Source: Macrophomina tecta
Taxonomy: Eukaryota; Ascomycota; Dothideomycetes; Botryosphaeriales; Botryosphaeriaceae
Assembly: GCA_024180945.1 (NCBI GenBank)
Contig: JAKSGN010000036.1
Span: 620,001 to 684,000, forward strand
Reading direction: 5' to 3'
DNA length: 64,000 bases
Position 1 is the first letter of the stretch, and the number at the start of each line of letters is the position of its first letter. The notes below the pieces were generated by a model. The model saw only the letters and a program-made list of their open reading frames with translations, was not told the DNA's origin and ran no database searches. Positions 34,795 through 49,000 of the stretch are shown in pieces. Both the position numbers and the translations under genes were made by a program.

Positions 34795-37700
34795 ATAATT
34801 CAATTGGCGGTGATTTGGTGGCATTGTGGGGACGAAAATATGGGCGGATGGTCATGAAATACAAAAGTTTTCGTATTTCTGCAAGGCATGTCTGTTCTTG
34901 CAGATGACGGACCGGTTGAGTAGCATTTGTTCTTAACTTTCCTTTCCTGTAGTTTCGCTGCAACATGGCGTTCATGAAAAGGGTATTTGGCTTCCTCACT
35001 TGTTTCGCCCTCCCCTCTCACTCTCCCAATCATGTGCTTGGTATGCATGCAATGCCCTGTGCTGGCTTACCTGATTACGGAGGACACCCCAATTAAGGAA
35101 GCTGGGTGGATCCGCAGTCAATAGACAATGAAGCATTGGGTATATCTCGTGCGTGTGGTCCACTCACGCTAATGGTGCACGCGAGGGTTACGACTCAAGT
35201 ATGGGCGATGGACTAGTTATCATGCGGACGGAGAAATAACGCTACAGCCGTTTGCGCATCATCCCCCTCGAGCAGCAACGCCGCAAATTTTTCTCGAAGC
35301 ATAGTAAAATTAGTTCGGTGATTGCCGCCCAAAGGGTCGCCGTACACGGTCTTAGTTATCGGTAGTATCTTCCTTCGTTTCCCCTTTCGGGCTATTAATA
35401 CTTCCACATCTAACGGACTCTAGTAGTCCCTGAGAAGTGCCTCTTGCATTATAAGGTCTGATTAGGTCTCTTAGCTACCTCCTTTCCATATATAGTGGCG
35501 AAGGCCCATCAGAACTTTGTTTACTTATGGCAAAAGTGGAGGGTTCTTAGTTCGAGATAGACATTGCTAAGAAGGGACGGAAGGCTGTCCTTAACTTTAT
35601 TGAACTTGTTTTTGTTGGGGTCTCCACATTAAGTATCTAGCGGCTTCTTAAATTTCCATTCTATTTCGTCTCTAGCCTCCCACTTACATGTCACCGCGTA
35701 AAAAAAAAAAAAAAAAAAAAAGTGAATCAAAAGATACAAAAGCAGCTTACGTCGAAAGAATATATAAACGCTATCATCTGATATTCAAAGTCAGTAATCA
35801 TCTGGGTGTCTTCACGCCACACAAATCCCGCTACTATGTCCTCCTCCCTTTTAAACAACTTAACCCCTCACAATAGACGAGAAGCCCCAAACCCCTTCTC
35901 TTCGCCGACCTCTACTCCCGCTCTAACTGTGCTCTCGCCGACGAGGACGGCGGTAGCGGCTAATGCTGCGGCACCACCCACTAATGTATCGCCTAAAGCA
36001 ACGGCGGCTAATCCTCTCCCGGACCCCCAGCGTATCCTCCGCGCTCAGCGCCGCTTTGGTGGTGAGGTATGCCATTAATGGCACTACCACCCTGCTATGT
36101 AGAAGGTGGGGAGTGCCGCTGCGTCGGTAACGATGTGTCCGGGAATAGTAGTTGTGGCGGTGGAGTTGAATGCTGGGCCCGCGGTCGAGAGGAAGGCAGT
36201 GTATTAACATAATATGGGTTGAGACGCCGACTGAGACACTAATCTTTTACCAGAGAATAGTGCTAATGGTATATGTATATGATTTTAACGGCCCTGCTCC
36301 TCATGGAGGTGTGAAGCTGACTTTTCGTTAGGAATTTATGAGAGAATATGATATGAACTACTAAATAAAAGCTCACTAAGTAAGTTAATTAGAAAAATAA
36401 AGGAAACTAAAAAGGCCAAGAATAATAAGTTTAAGCGACGAAATGTAATAATAGCTTTATTATCCCCTTTTACAGTCGGTTTTAGTGTGTAACTTATTGA
36501 GGAAAAAGCTTGATGCCAAGAGACGAGGGTGCTTAAAATTGATTTACAGCGAGAATGAAACTTAAAATTCGTTCGCGCCGAATGTAATAAAAAGGGAGTA
36601 ATCTCAAGCGTAATTTCCGAGACTACTACCGATGCCTTGGATTGTGAAGTCTTCGATCTTTACATAATGCAAGGAATAAGTACGAGGAGTTGCAGCAGTC
36701 GTTCGGACCTATATTACGAAACTAATGTTAATACTTACATCTAGATAATCTAATTAACTGAAAATCACGGTTGCCTTTACGGATGTGTAAATTAATAGAT
36801 AGCCGCCGGTTCCCAACGTTTCTGTCTAGGAGGCACAGTGGCAATCTTCGGAGAGTATTGACGTTTCGAAACTCTCCGGAATCCAGGCAGTCATTACAAT
36901 TCTCGATAGATGAACAAAACAATACCAAAAATCCATATCCGTTATAACCTCCGTTGTTGAGGACGTGATGCAAGGTGAAGCCCAGATGGCACAATGCACA
37001 CATGTAGCACCCTCGCATTCTCTAACATAATTCAGTAGACTCTATCAGCCGTGGCCAGTATCTATATACCCCATTCCGGTGTATCCTTCAATTTGTCAAT
37101 GACGATGGACATCACTAGCAGAGCCCAATTCCCAGATTCCATCATATCTGTGAGATTACGTTCTTACAAAAAGGGAGAATAAACAGCTAACCCGACCGCT
37201 TTCCTCTACCAAGTATCAGATGTTGAGCTTTGGATGACTTGTTAACGGCGCAAAAATCTTCCGTTATCATTGACGCTTCTGACTAATGGTCAAATAAGTT
37301 GATGTTATCCACCTTTCTCGTCTCCAAGAGTAGCGTACAAGGTTCACTGGGTTTGACGAGTCGAAGAAGCCCAGAAGATACGGCTCCGTTCCCTTCACTC
37401 AACATTCATACTTAGAAATTACTCTAAACAGTGAAGGAAAGACACGGGCGGCTTGCATATTTGATGCTCAGGCTCTCCTCAAGGCACTACTTTAGGCTTT
37501 TGAAGCCACGACGACTCATCAGCGCACGTGTCACATCATTGGCAGTCTGTCACCTGTTTAAGCCTCGTTTGCCGCAGCACAGATTCAGACAGGATAAGAA
37601 GCACAGGATTCTATGTTGAATCTTCAGCTCAACGTTGAGGTGCGGTGATTGAATGGGCGTGCAGTCTCAAGTGCTGCATAGAAATAGCATTTAGTGTGTA

Positions 37701-38865
37701 CTGTACTTTCACCACTCTCGACAAGGGCGATTGCGTCCCTTCATGGATAGCCGACTGCCGTCAGACATGTGATAGAGCTAGACTGCTCTGCGTAGGGAAT
37801 GAACAGCATAACTTGTGGCCCGTCTGCCTCCCCTGCACGCAAGCAGTACGTACGCGTCAGAAACATCCTCTCTCGCCATCCATTCAGAAAAGATGCGGAT
37901 CACCGAGACTGTGTACGTACTCCTTCCCATCACTAAGCCAGCACACCGTTCCTCATCATCAGCTTACCAAAACCCGCTAACTCAGCTCCCACCAACCCCG
38001 CACCCACGTCAGCCCCAGCCCCAGCCCCGCCCTGCCCATGCTGCTCCAGCAACGAGCAACGCCGTGAGAACCTAGCCTTGCGCACTTACCCATCAGCCCT
38101 ACGCAATCATCCCCGCAACACATCTGAGACGCACAGGCAGATCACACGTCGTGCATGGTCCAGACTCTCTCGGCCTCCCCTCATCCCCAGTAACACCACC
38201 GTCATCTCATCGTCATTGTCGTGGCGGCTAAGCTGATCTCTCACGCATCAGAAACCGACCAACCTCTCCGCCATCCAGCTAGCCACATCCCACATCCGCA
38301 CATAGGTATCGCAATCACCGTGAGCACCGATCTCAGGCCATAACAAATCACACAATACGCAGAAGTTGAAAGGGGGTGAGTATACACCAACCCGGAAACA
38401 ACAAATGTAAGTAATGAATAAATTTACTTTCCTACTTACTAAAACCCCCGGTCCTTCCCCTCCTACGATTCCAAAACATATGCTAAAGGAACGACGACGA
38501 TATACCCAAAGAGGAAGAAAATCCCAGACTCGCAACAAACGCCCAACTACTAAGAATGATCGTTGTTGATAATGCCTGTGCGAACAATATCGACAGAAAA
38601 AGAGATGCTTGCAGCAACAGCAACTCCACCAAAGGACTTTCCGCGCACGCGTATATGTGTGATCATCTCATTTGCGGCACTCCCACATTATCCACTTCGT
38701 CGTGTACTAATAGCGAATAGAACAAACAATAAACAACTAGCCCAAGAACCTTCGTCATTCCCTTTTTGGTTTGTCGCGGCAATGCATTAGATAGCGGAGT
38801 ATAACAGAAAAGGAGGGGAGCGCCTGTTAGCCAAAAAGCAAGAAGTTTCCCCATTGCAAATACAA
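34795..38865. other. 4.1-kb gene-free interval between eIF5B and the csmA-like gene
   Basis: Convergent flank: both neighbours end here. It contains the AT-rich island listed separately and an A22 run at 35700-35721. The stretch 37450-38865 is of ordinary composition with no gene I can support. Confidence 0.55.
35190..37450. mobile_element. AT-rich island, possible decayed (RIP-mutated) transposable element
   Basis: Base composition shifts sharply: several lines near 36.3-36.6 kb are only about 30-35% GC, against well over 50% in the flanks. Frames are broken by frequent TAA/TAG, and TpA is common, as expected after repeat-induced point mutation. One short frame (35806-36078, plus) keeps an Ala/Pro/Thr-rich sequence ending LPDPQRILRAQRRFGGEV, which could be a gag-like remnant. 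I see no terminal repeats, target duplication or transposase/reverse transcriptase motif, so the call rests on composition and decay only. Confidence 0.35.
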
Positions 38866-41800
38866 TTACATCTGACCGCTCAAGATAGCTTCCGTTGCAC
38901 CTGTAAAAGAATGGAATTAGTAACTTGGTCTCATGCTGAGGAGATTGTGTTGCAACTTACTGCTGATGAACTGCCTCTTCGGGTCCAAGTTCACGCCGAA
39001 CCTGCGTTCCAGCTCCATCTTAATACTCTTCTTCGTCACGGTCATGAGATCTGCGGTGCTCAAGATATTTCTGATCTCCGCAAGCAGCGCGTCCTCATTA
39101 GGCAGGTGCATATCGGACATTTCCATGCCATCGTTGTAGCCGCCATAATTAGAGCGCGCAAGCGAGAGGCGGGAGTTGTTGTATCGCGGCGGCTCAAGGT
39201 GAGACATCGGGCGAGAAGGCGGGTAACCATACTCAGATCCAGGGCCGCCGTTGCCGCCCCAGTAGGATTTAGTACCGTACGATACTCCGGAGATCTCGGA
39301 GCGGTCGTCGCGTTGAGTCTGAGCCTCCCAGAGCTCGGCTTGGTACTCCTCCCACTTCTTCCTTGGGATGCTATTAGGGTCGAACTTGCCTTCGTCCGAG
39401 ACGACAATCTTCTGGCCCTTTTCACCGGTGACGATACGAGTATTACCCCAGGAGAAGTCGTCCATATGCCAGAAGGCGTACAGCGGCAAACCGAGAGAAA
39501 AGATAGGAGTCGCGAGGATGTAGATGATCATCCAGCCAATCATCTCCCACTTGCGGCGCACGATGAAGATGATAGCCTGAAGACCGTAAATAGCCGCGAG
39601 AAGAATGAATGTCATGATGGGGACGGTGCCTGGGTTCATCGCCAGAAGCACGATCATGTAAACGAGGTAACCAACGATGACGGGCTGCACAATCGTGGAC
39701 AGCAAGTCAAGGAAGACGACAAATCTCATACTGAAGCAGCAGAAACCGCAGAGCTGTTGAAGCGGGATGAGCTCCATCAGGTTGTGTACCGTAGAGTTGA
39801 TCCAGCGACGACGTTGAGACATGAAGACTGCGAAGCTGTCCGGAGCAATAGTCCAAGCATGAGCACGCATAATGTACTTGGTCTTGAACTGCGAGTGGTA
39901 CTTCAGCAGCAGCGTGGTCAAGTATCTGTCCTCACCAAGGTGGAGCAGATTCTTCATGTGCAGAGTGTCGACCCGGTTGATAGCGTAATTCTCGACGACT
40001 TCCTTGCTGACGAAGAGGGGTTTGCCAGTCTCAGCTGCACGAATGCGGTACATGGAGAAACAACCAGGCAAACAAGTAACGGAGCCGAAGAGAGACTCGA
40101 AAGCCTTCGTGAGATTGTGCGAGATGTAGTATTCGTAAACCTGCATCATGGTGACGAAGGAATGCTTTGCGTTACTGAGCGCAGTTTCACCACAGACGGC
40201 GATCAGGCGGGTGTCGTGAAGGAAAGAGGCGACAAATCGAGTGGCGGCATCCGGTGCTACGACGGTATCGGCATCAATCTGCAGTAGGAACTCATAGAAG
40301 GTCGGGTTGACTCCAATGATGTTCCTTATCTGGTGATGCATTTCTAGTTCCATCGGCGTCATGGGCAGGTTGTAGTGAACGCGATTGAGGAAGCGCATAA
40401 GAACCATCTGAGAATCGCGCTTACCACGATTGCCAGGCTTCTGGACTTCCGAAGGCTTGCCGACCTTGACCACGACGATGAAAGGGACGATGTGGCCTTG
40501 CACCTCGTACAGACCAGAATAGATTTTGCCCATGTTGTGTTGCTTCATGCCCTCTCCCAAACTTTCAAAGCTCAATGGCTCGGGATCGACGGCCTCTGAA
40601 ACGCCCAGGATATCGAGTACGATCCTTGGCGTCGGCCTGTCGTTACCCTGTCCGATAATCATACCGTCACAGACGATGAAGAGAAGTTTGCGCTTGTCGT
40701 CGTACTTCATACGGGCCGCGGAATCAATGGCACGACGAAGTGACTCTTCATCTTCAGTATAGACAGGGACAGTGCAGATGACGAACTTGTCAAGATTCTC
40801 AGGAACGTTCTTCCTTCCAAATTGGAGGGCAGCCAAGAACTTGAAGGCAATGACGCTGACCAAGAGAATTGAGATAGCGAGCAGAAGCCATTTAGCGAAC
40901 AGGCACCTCGTGGAGTTACGCGTGTCGACATCGCCGACGTAGAAGAGGTAGTCGAGACAGCCTTGCATGTTATTACGCATGGTGGTGTTGTAGTTCAGCG
41001 CATTCCAGTACTTCGTGATGTCTTGCCCAGCCCTGGTCTGGAAGAGAGTGACCGTTTGATCATCCATGAAGTTCGAGTCGATGCCAGTCCTGGATCCATT
41101 GTAGTACCACGGGAATTGGGGATTGCGACCGCCAACAAGATATGAGGTGAAGTCATAGACCTTGTCGTTCAAGATCGCAATAGAATTCTGCTTCTTGGCC
41201 AGAGTCTTGACGTACTGGGCGCTATAACCGACACGACCCTTCTTGTAGTTGGCTTTCAAGTAGGTCTGTTGCTCCCACCACCAATCAGGCCGGCTGTCGT
41301 TGGTAGCCCATCTGAAGTCGTGGTATTTCGCATTGTCATCCGTAGTACTGACGGTGTTGTCGCTGCTCGAGTAGTTGTGGCCCTTGTAGTCGAGCTGGAC
41401 AGCTGGATGGATGGAACCATCTTTGCCATTGCAAAGAGCGGAGACTTGGACTGGGAAGAGATTCGTAGCATCCTTGCCAGCATATCTCTTCAACTGAGTG
41501 GTCGAAACAATGCTTGGGTAATGAACAGGCATGAAAGCCCCGAGGTCGTAAACAATACCACGGATGGCCACGTACGAGCCCTTGCCGTTCTTTCCGTTGT
41601 ACGAGGTGAGTTCCGATTCCGTGTAGACGTGCTGGGTCGGGCAAATGAGTGCGGGAAAGCCGATCATGAAGAAAATGACGAAGGCGCAGGACAGCCAGAT
41701 GAGCATGTTGATGGCCAGCTTTTCCCTCCAAGCTGTTCTGACGTCTGGACGCGGCATCCTGCCGATCTTCCGAACAGCCCAATCCGGTATCCACCAAGTA

Positions 41801-44556
41801 AGGCACATGACGAAAAACATCCATCTCTTGCGGCTCCCAGATTCCTTGTGGGTTTCGACCTCCTCCATTTTGACCTCGTTACCCTTCTCTGCCATTTGTT
41901 CTCGGGTCTCTAGGTTGCGAAACATGTCGCCGCCGTTGATCGCTGATGCTCCAGCTTCGGAACGTGCATCAAGTTCGCGACTGCCGAAGTAGCTTGCTTT
42001 GTCATCGTGGTACAATTGGCCTGGTGACGGAGTTTGAGAGCCGATGAGATGCACACGGGAGTCACCATATCCCCTAGTCGCATCACCAGGAGTGAGCAAC
42101 CTATCACCACTCCCAGTATCAGTCTCTCCGCCCGAGTAGCGGCTGCCGCCAGCCGGAATCACATCCGGGATGTTGGCGATCTCTAGCCAGCAACGTTCGC
42201 TGATGAAAACTCCAGTGGCGCCGACTCTTGCTTCGTTCGAAGCCCAGCCCTTTTCATCTAATACCATCTCAGCTCTCTCCCGTTCGCTTGCGACTATGAC
42301 AGTGTCGGCTTCGGCCAGACCAAGGAACTCGCTGAAAGGAAGGAAAATGCTGAAATCAGCGTTCCGAAGCCGCTGGCTGATCTCAGCAATACCGAGTGTC
42401 TGGATCTGAGATCGCACACATTTGCTGTCGAACTGGTTGGCAATGCGTCTGTCATTGGGCTTCAGGCAGAACACGAAGTAAGGGTTCGTATCTGAGACGG
42501 CGATCGATTTCGTGATATTGTCAAGCGAGACCAAGAATTGGCCAGCGGCCCCAGCCTGTTTGCCAGCAGCTGCCTTTCGCTTATTGGACCTGGAAACTTC
42601 GCTGCGAGCGTCATCATCAGAATCCTCGGCGGGCTTACGGACTGAGCCAAATCGTGCCGGGCGATCACCCTTCCTCTTTGCCATACTGGGCATTCTGGTT
42701 GGCTTAGAGCTAACCGACGCCTGAACCACGGAAGTTCTCTCTTTGGGATGAACGACGGTGTTGAGGGCGTCCTGATGGAAAAGTTCGCGGACGAAATCAC
42801 TGCGGGTGTTGTTGATGAGGTTCAACATGTCACCGGAAATGATATCGCCGTTCTCCTCCAGCAAGCCCTCGACAGGATAGTCAACCTCACCAGCAAAATG
42901 CTTGACCGTGAAAGCCGCAGAAGCATTGTGCGTGGCAAAGTTGCTGCCAGGCACGATAGTGGTAGCGCTACCGGCAATGATCGCAGGGTTCTTGTTGTTG
43001 AACCGCTTTCTCAAAGCTTCCAAGAACTGCAGATCAGTCTTGCCACGCCTCATCTGGTCGTCCAGAATGCTGAGAAGACCAACACCGGGCTTCAACAGAC
43101 CCTTGACCGAATCTGAATTGTCGAAGTAGCTGGTCTGAGGAATGCTGACTTCTTCGGCAGAGAGGAATTCCTCCTGCTTCTCGAAGAAGTTCTGCAGAGC
43201 ATAGTTGTACAAGCATTCGTTGGCAGCGTTGTTCAGTAGTTGGTCTAGGACGGAACCAGTGGCAGAGACTTGCTGGAATCCAGGGAAATCGACGATGGAG
43301 ATGGTATTCGCAACCGAGTCCTCCACCGCACAAATTCTCTGGTTGACGGTCTCCATGACGTAAGCCACCAGCAGCGAGTACAGGGTACGCGCAAGCTCAT
43401 CAGCATTCTGTCGCGCGCCCTTGGGGTCCAACATGACGGTGACACGTTCGCGGTGGAGAGTCTTGGATTTGTATCCGAGACTCACTTCCAGGTCTTCCTG
43501 GGGAACTCCCAAGAAAGCCGCGACGATCTGGAGAGCGCCCTTGTTCTTCACCACGGTGACATCCTCGCCACCTTCATGCGAATAACCACCGCTGTCATCA
43601 CCGGTAGGTGTGGTGGACTTGCCTGTGACGAAATCCAGCTCTCCGATGTGCAGGATGGCAGCGAGGATCTGGCAGATCTCGGCGATGTCACTACGCGGAA
43701 ACTCGAGCTTCCTCAGGGCGTTTTTAAATTGCTGGAAGCCATCGGTATCATTGACGCCAACCTTCATCTGGGTAGGATGACCCAGATATCTCCATCGCTT
43801 AGCGCCTCCAGTGGAGATCCTGCTCCCAGCCTCGCCCATGCCTATGTTGAGGCCAAGGTGCTCCTTTTCTGCCGGGCTCGTGCCCGCAAGTAGATAGTAA
43901 AGCACATGGAAGCTCCTCTCACCGGTGGGTACGGATGCAATTCTGCTCCTTTCCAATCGGTGGTCGAGGATCTTGCCACCGATCAGCATCGGATGTGTGG
44001 AAGAGGAAGTGTCATATTGCAGCTCTAGGAAAAGACCAGCCTTGGAGGCAATGGGCGTGGTGAGCGATTTCGTGCTGGTAAGAGTATCGAAAACGAAGGA
44101 CGCATATGACAGCTTTGCAGAAAGAGGTGTGGAGGAGAAGGATAGGAGCGCAGAGAGAAGATGGCACCGGAGGGTCGTCTTTCCAGCGCCAGATTCACCA
44201 CTGGATCGCCAATGTCAGTCGGTCCCAGCAGCCACATTCTATGCGGACGAAACTCACAGGAATACAATCGCCTGGTTTTCGCTGCGATGTCCTAGCCTGG
44301 CCCAGGCCCGCTTTGCCATGTCCTGGGTGGCAGCCATGGCGCTGCCCTCCCTCCCGCCGTCCGGGCCATGGGCAGAGGACGTGTAGGTGTTCAGCGAAAT
44401 TATGGCATGCGAGGAGAGCTGGGCGGTGGGATAGTGGGCGTGGAAGCGGCTGGCCAAATGGGCGGTCAAATGGGTGTCCGATTGCAGGTGCGCCGGTAAC
44501 GAGGGTAGGGAAGCCTGGGCGAACTGGGCGTTACTGCCCATGGAGTTGAGCGCCAT
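38866..44556 (-). CDS. csmA: Chitin synthase with myosin motor-like domain, class V (CsmA type), 1,857 aa
   Basis: Three exons: 44556-44258, 44200-38961, 38900-38866; 5,574 nt, in phase. Exon 1 ends just before the P-loop; exon 2 opens with GESGAGKT (101-108). The last 35-nt exon replaces a false ending with [13 protein letters not shown]. Layout: myosin motor-like domain (about 1-800), two membrane segments (near [13 protein letters not shown] and [15 protein letters not shown]), cytochrome b5-like domain ([13 protein letters not shown]), another helix ([15 protein letters not shown]), then the family 2 glycosyltransferase with [16 protein letters not shown] at 1409-1411, EDRYLTT and QRRRW (1562-1566). 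Several helices follow, then a C-terminal DEK-like domain. By family it makes chitin at hyphal tips and septa, with the motor domain binding actin. The intact P-loop fits the CsmA branch. Confidence 0.95.
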
Positions 44557-46069
44557 GGTTGCGGCCTCGTCCCTGGTAGCGGGCGGGCGGAATTAGGTGT
44601 TCGGAGGAGCTCTGCGGTTGGTGCAGGCGCGGAGACGGAGCAAGAATGTCGAGATGAAGCGGTGGTGGGGAGAGGCCGGCGCGCGAAGTGCGTGGAATGC
44701 ACTCGGCTTGGGGCGGGGGTGATGGTGCAGCAGGCGGCAAGCGAGCGTGGAACGAGAGGAATGCAGAGTACAATCACAGCCAAACGAAGGGGAAAAGAGC
44801 CGTGGCGAGGTAGGGCGGCAGCGGCGGGCGGTGGTGTTGAGAAGACGGGTCGGGCGTCCAAGGGCAGAGAGGCGAAACATGCACTGGACTGCTGCCAATG
44901 CAGCTAAGGTGGATCGTATCCAGCGCCCCCTATCGCTGCTTAAGTCTATTCTTAGCGCGATGACCGACCGGCCACACGAGAATCACGAATTGCCACGACC
45001 TGGCCAGCGGCCATGAGGCTGCGCCGTTTTATTCCATGCGCCCGCCGAAATGCCGAAAATTAATAATTACAGCGCGGGCGTAAGGAGCGGCGGGCCAGCA
45101 GCCTGATGCAGAAATCCGGGGAAAGACGATCATCTTTTCGCTGGCAGATGCTGCCAGCCGCCGCTCTCTCTGCCCGCCGCCCAGCCTCGCTGGCCAGCAG
45201 CGTGTGGCAGGCCTCTGCAGCAAAATGCCTCAGCTGTCCAGCCCAGGTGACAGCCCCCCGTCTGCACGGATGTGCGCCTGTGTTTCCACGTGCATCCATC
45301 CACCGCCAGTCGCCGAGGCGAGCAGTCCACGGCTCACCCCGGCAACACCGCAGGCGAGCGCGCCGGGGGGCGGGAAAGGCTGCAGATCCGGAATCACCTC
45401 AGCCATCGCAACACCGGGGACGCGCCCATCGCCGCAGCGCGTCGCGGCCGCCGTGAGCCTCGCAGCGGCACGGGGGCGGCGAGGGGCGCAAGTCCACCAT
45501 TATTACGGCGTGAAATATGCCGGCGGGCGACCGCGTTTTGAATTGAGTGACGCGATGAGCTCGTGTTGACCTGCGCTAGGCCGCTCTTCGTACTAAGTTT
45601 AGACCCCGGGATGGTTGCAACTCGCCCATGCCACAGGGGGGACGTGAGATCCACTTGCCCACTTCTGGCCGGTCTCTTGCTTTCGTCCGCCCGCTGGCGA
45701 GACCGTATCGCTGCACTCCACCAATTCGCCTTCGCCGCGGCTCTGAACTGCTTCCGCCGCTCTCCCTGAATCCCCAATCTTCCACGGTCGCTCTCAGAAT
45801 TCCTTCGTTTTGTGTGTTTTCGCCGTCACCCACCCTCCGCTCCCCTCACCCGCCGGGCCTGTGGCACGCTCCGCCGACGATCGAACCAAAACTCCTCCCG
45901 TCGCTACACCTGGATGCCCCAAACCACCACTGCCCCAAGCCCGCGCATCTGAGCAACTGCACTCCACAAATCCCACTCCGCCCGCGCCGGCATCGCCAAC
46001 CCGCAGAGCCTGTGTACGGCCCCCCAGCCTCCATCCCCTTCACGGAGGCAGCCCGCCCTCGCCTTCGCC
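44557..46069. promoter_or_regulatory. Shared bidirectional promoter region of the two chitin synthase genes
   Basis: 1,513 bp between divergent start codons, with no supported gene inside. A CCAAT box lies at 44895-44899. The segment next to the csmB-like start (45,700-46,060) is pyrimidine- and C-rich, as in fungal 5' leaders. Frames on both strands here are GC-rich shadows. Confidence 0.75.
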
Positions 46070-49000
46070 ATGGCGGCCTACAACCGCATGTCGACATTTT
46101 CTTCGCTGTCGAACTCGACGCCGCGCCCCGGCCAGCAGAATCCCTCCCACCAGGTCTCGACAAGTACGCTCCTCAATGCCCTGCACACTGCCTACGCCCA
46201 GCGCGAGCCCTATTACCTTGAGGCCAGCACGAGCTTGGTCGTCAACACTTGGGTAACCGCCGGAGAGGTCGGCCCGGACGGCCGCTTTGGAGGAACCGTG
46301 GACGTGGAGCTTGGTCGTAAGGCCTGGGAACATGCTCGCAGGAGAGCAGAGGATGGCTGCATTGTGTTAGGGTAAGTTGCCTCAGGCGCTCACTCGCTAT
46401 GCCTCACTAACATCGGCTGCTCAGCTCTCTGCACGAATCGACTCCATCGCTATTGGCTCCTTTCGTCTCTGCCCTGCCTATCTCTGTTCCCACAAGCTTC
46501 TACACTTCTCTCAACGTCCTTCGCGCCTTTACCCACTGCGTCACCCCCCAGAACGCGTCTCTGCCTCGCCACTCGTCTCTCGCTGCCACATTCACATTGA
46601 ATCTTGAGGGTGCCATCACCGGAGCTACGCTCGCTCTTTCCACGTCCGGTATCGATACCAAGCAAGGTCTCGTCGATGTCCCGAGTCAGGCCGGATTCCG
46701 CGCTTTTGACGTCTTCTACTATCTTAATCTGGCCACCGCTTCGCAGCAGGAGAAGGAGACGCTTGACCTGAGGCCCAACTCCGACTATGAGCTTCTGAAG
46801 AAGTCGGGCACATATTACCCTCCTTCGTATCTTCCCACTGCCGATGACACTGCGGCAGCAGAGGATTGGCGTGAGAACCTGAAGCAGCTCGGCATCAAGG
46901 GCAAGAACCAGCGTGATCTGCTCTGCGCACTCGCCGGTGTTCTGAAGCTCGGAGACACCCTCGGTTTCCTCGTTGACGAGGAAGTCCTCGATAGAGTCTG
47001 CCTAGAGTTTGCCGACCTTCTCGACATTGACCCCGAGGTGCTGAAGAAGAAGTTGGACACGCTCGAGCGACAGGTGCTCATCAGTGGCCTTTACGAGGCT
47101 ATCGTCGACTGGGTCATCGCAAAGGCCAACGAGGCTATCCGCTCAGAGCTGCGTGGTGTCAAGGCTGGCTCGTCAAACAACAGCGACGATGACCGCTCCG
47201 GAGCTCCCACGCCGGACTCAGGGGAGGACGACGGCGACGCCGTTAGTATCACTGTGGTCGAGATCCCGTCAAGCGATCTTGGCAAGGCAGCAGCGTTGCG
47301 CACCGTCTTCGATGATTCCGAAGGCATCAACGCTGAGATGAAGGAAGACGGTGTGCCTATGGAGCCAGTTGGTTCTTCTGTCCTTCGCGAGATGAAGACA
47401 GCTGTCCAGGATTGTGCAGCTGAACTGGGTATCTCCGATAGCGCGGCAGCTCGCGAACTCGAGCAGGAGCGTGATACCAGAGAAGCTGTTCTTGAAAAGG
47501 TTGCGCTCGAAGCCGAAGAAGACAGTTTCCTCAAGAAATTGTTGCTCCCTATCTCTGGACAAGGTGTGGTCTTGGGCAAGAACGGCAGATTCGACCTCCC
47601 CACTGTTATTAGCAGCAGCAGGGTTTGGTTTCACCTCGCTCTTCATCCCACCGATGATGGCCCTGCTACGCTACAGAGCAGCGGCTCTACTCCCAGCTGG
47701 TCGGCCGCTGCAATCTCACGCCAGCTTCGCTCCTGGCGTTTGCCCGAGTGGGCTAACCGCCGCAACCGGAATCTCGACTTCACGGCAGACTTCGATTACG
47801 AGGAGTTTGTCCAGCGATATGCTCCTCTCGGATGCCAGGACGGTCGCGAGGGCGTTGAGAATTGGGTCATGGAGCGCGGATGGACCAATGGCGAAGTCAT
47901 TTTGGGCACTGAACGCGTTTGGATCCGCGAGGCGGCCTGGTGGGAAGCTGAAAGTATGCGCGATATGAAGGGTCCCGATGTTGCTATGATGGGTGGTATG
48001 GCTGGTATGATGGGATCTGGCGTCCTTGACAGTGGCTATTCCGTCCACCAGCCCAGCGTTGGAAGTGGTTTCTTCGGCCAACAACAGTATGGCGGAGATG
48101 AAATCACACTACAAGGTAGCAGGGACCACCTACTGCAAGTTCAGCCCTCCGTCCACCAGGGACCCCGCAGCACTGCCGATGCTCGGTCCATTGCTCAGAC
48201 TCAGATGTCGGGCCACGCCAACCTCAGCCGCGGCGATTATGGTCTCGGAAGCAAGGGTGACGATATCCACGGAGTCACCTATTACGGTGACGAGGAGATT
48301 GGTGACAACAAGGTCGTCACAGAGCAGCCTATCACCACATCCCGGCGTATGTGGGTTGGCTTCTGTTGGGCTTGTACCTGGTGGATCCCTTCTTTCCTGC
48401 TCGCGCACGTCGGACGTATGAAGCGTCCCGATGTTCGGCAGGCATGGAGAGAAAAGTTTGTTCTGGTTCTTCTAATTCTCCTCTTGAACGCTATCGTCGT
48501 CTTTTACATCATCGAATTTGGCAGACTCCTTTGCCCCAACTACGACAAGGCTTGGAACGAGAAGGAAGTCGGTTATCATCAAGGCAAGAGCGACTTCTGG
48601 GTCAGCCACCATGGTAAAGTCTACGACATCTCGAAGTTCTGGAGGATTCAGCACAGTGACCGCACGGGTTACGATGTAACGACTGCGAACATGGAGCCGC
48701 TGATGGGGAAGAACCTGGACGCTTACATTGTTCCTCCGGTTGCCCTTGCTTGCCCTAACCTCAAGATCAACGATACCATCGGAGCGCTCCGGTTCAACGA
48801 CACTACTGCAACTTCCGACAGTCCTACAGCTGTTCATACTTCTGGTCCGCGTCTCATGCCAGACCCCAACACTGCTCTGCACCAGGAAGACTGGTACACA
48901 AAGAAATTCCTTCCGAAAATGAAGGAGTACTACAAGGGTGCGCTTGTATGGAGCAAAGGCAAGGTCAAGAGCCAAGGCGAAAACATCCAGAGACAGTGGG

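Noticed and set aside
35806..36078. 90-codon frame in the AT-rich island
   Set aside because: No family match and no neighbouring coding exons; treated as a possible remnant inside the island, not a gene.
38854..40287. 477-codon plus-strand frame opposite the csmA-like gene
   Set aside because: Lies entirely over conserved chitin synthase coding sequence on the other strand; composition is that of a shadow frame.
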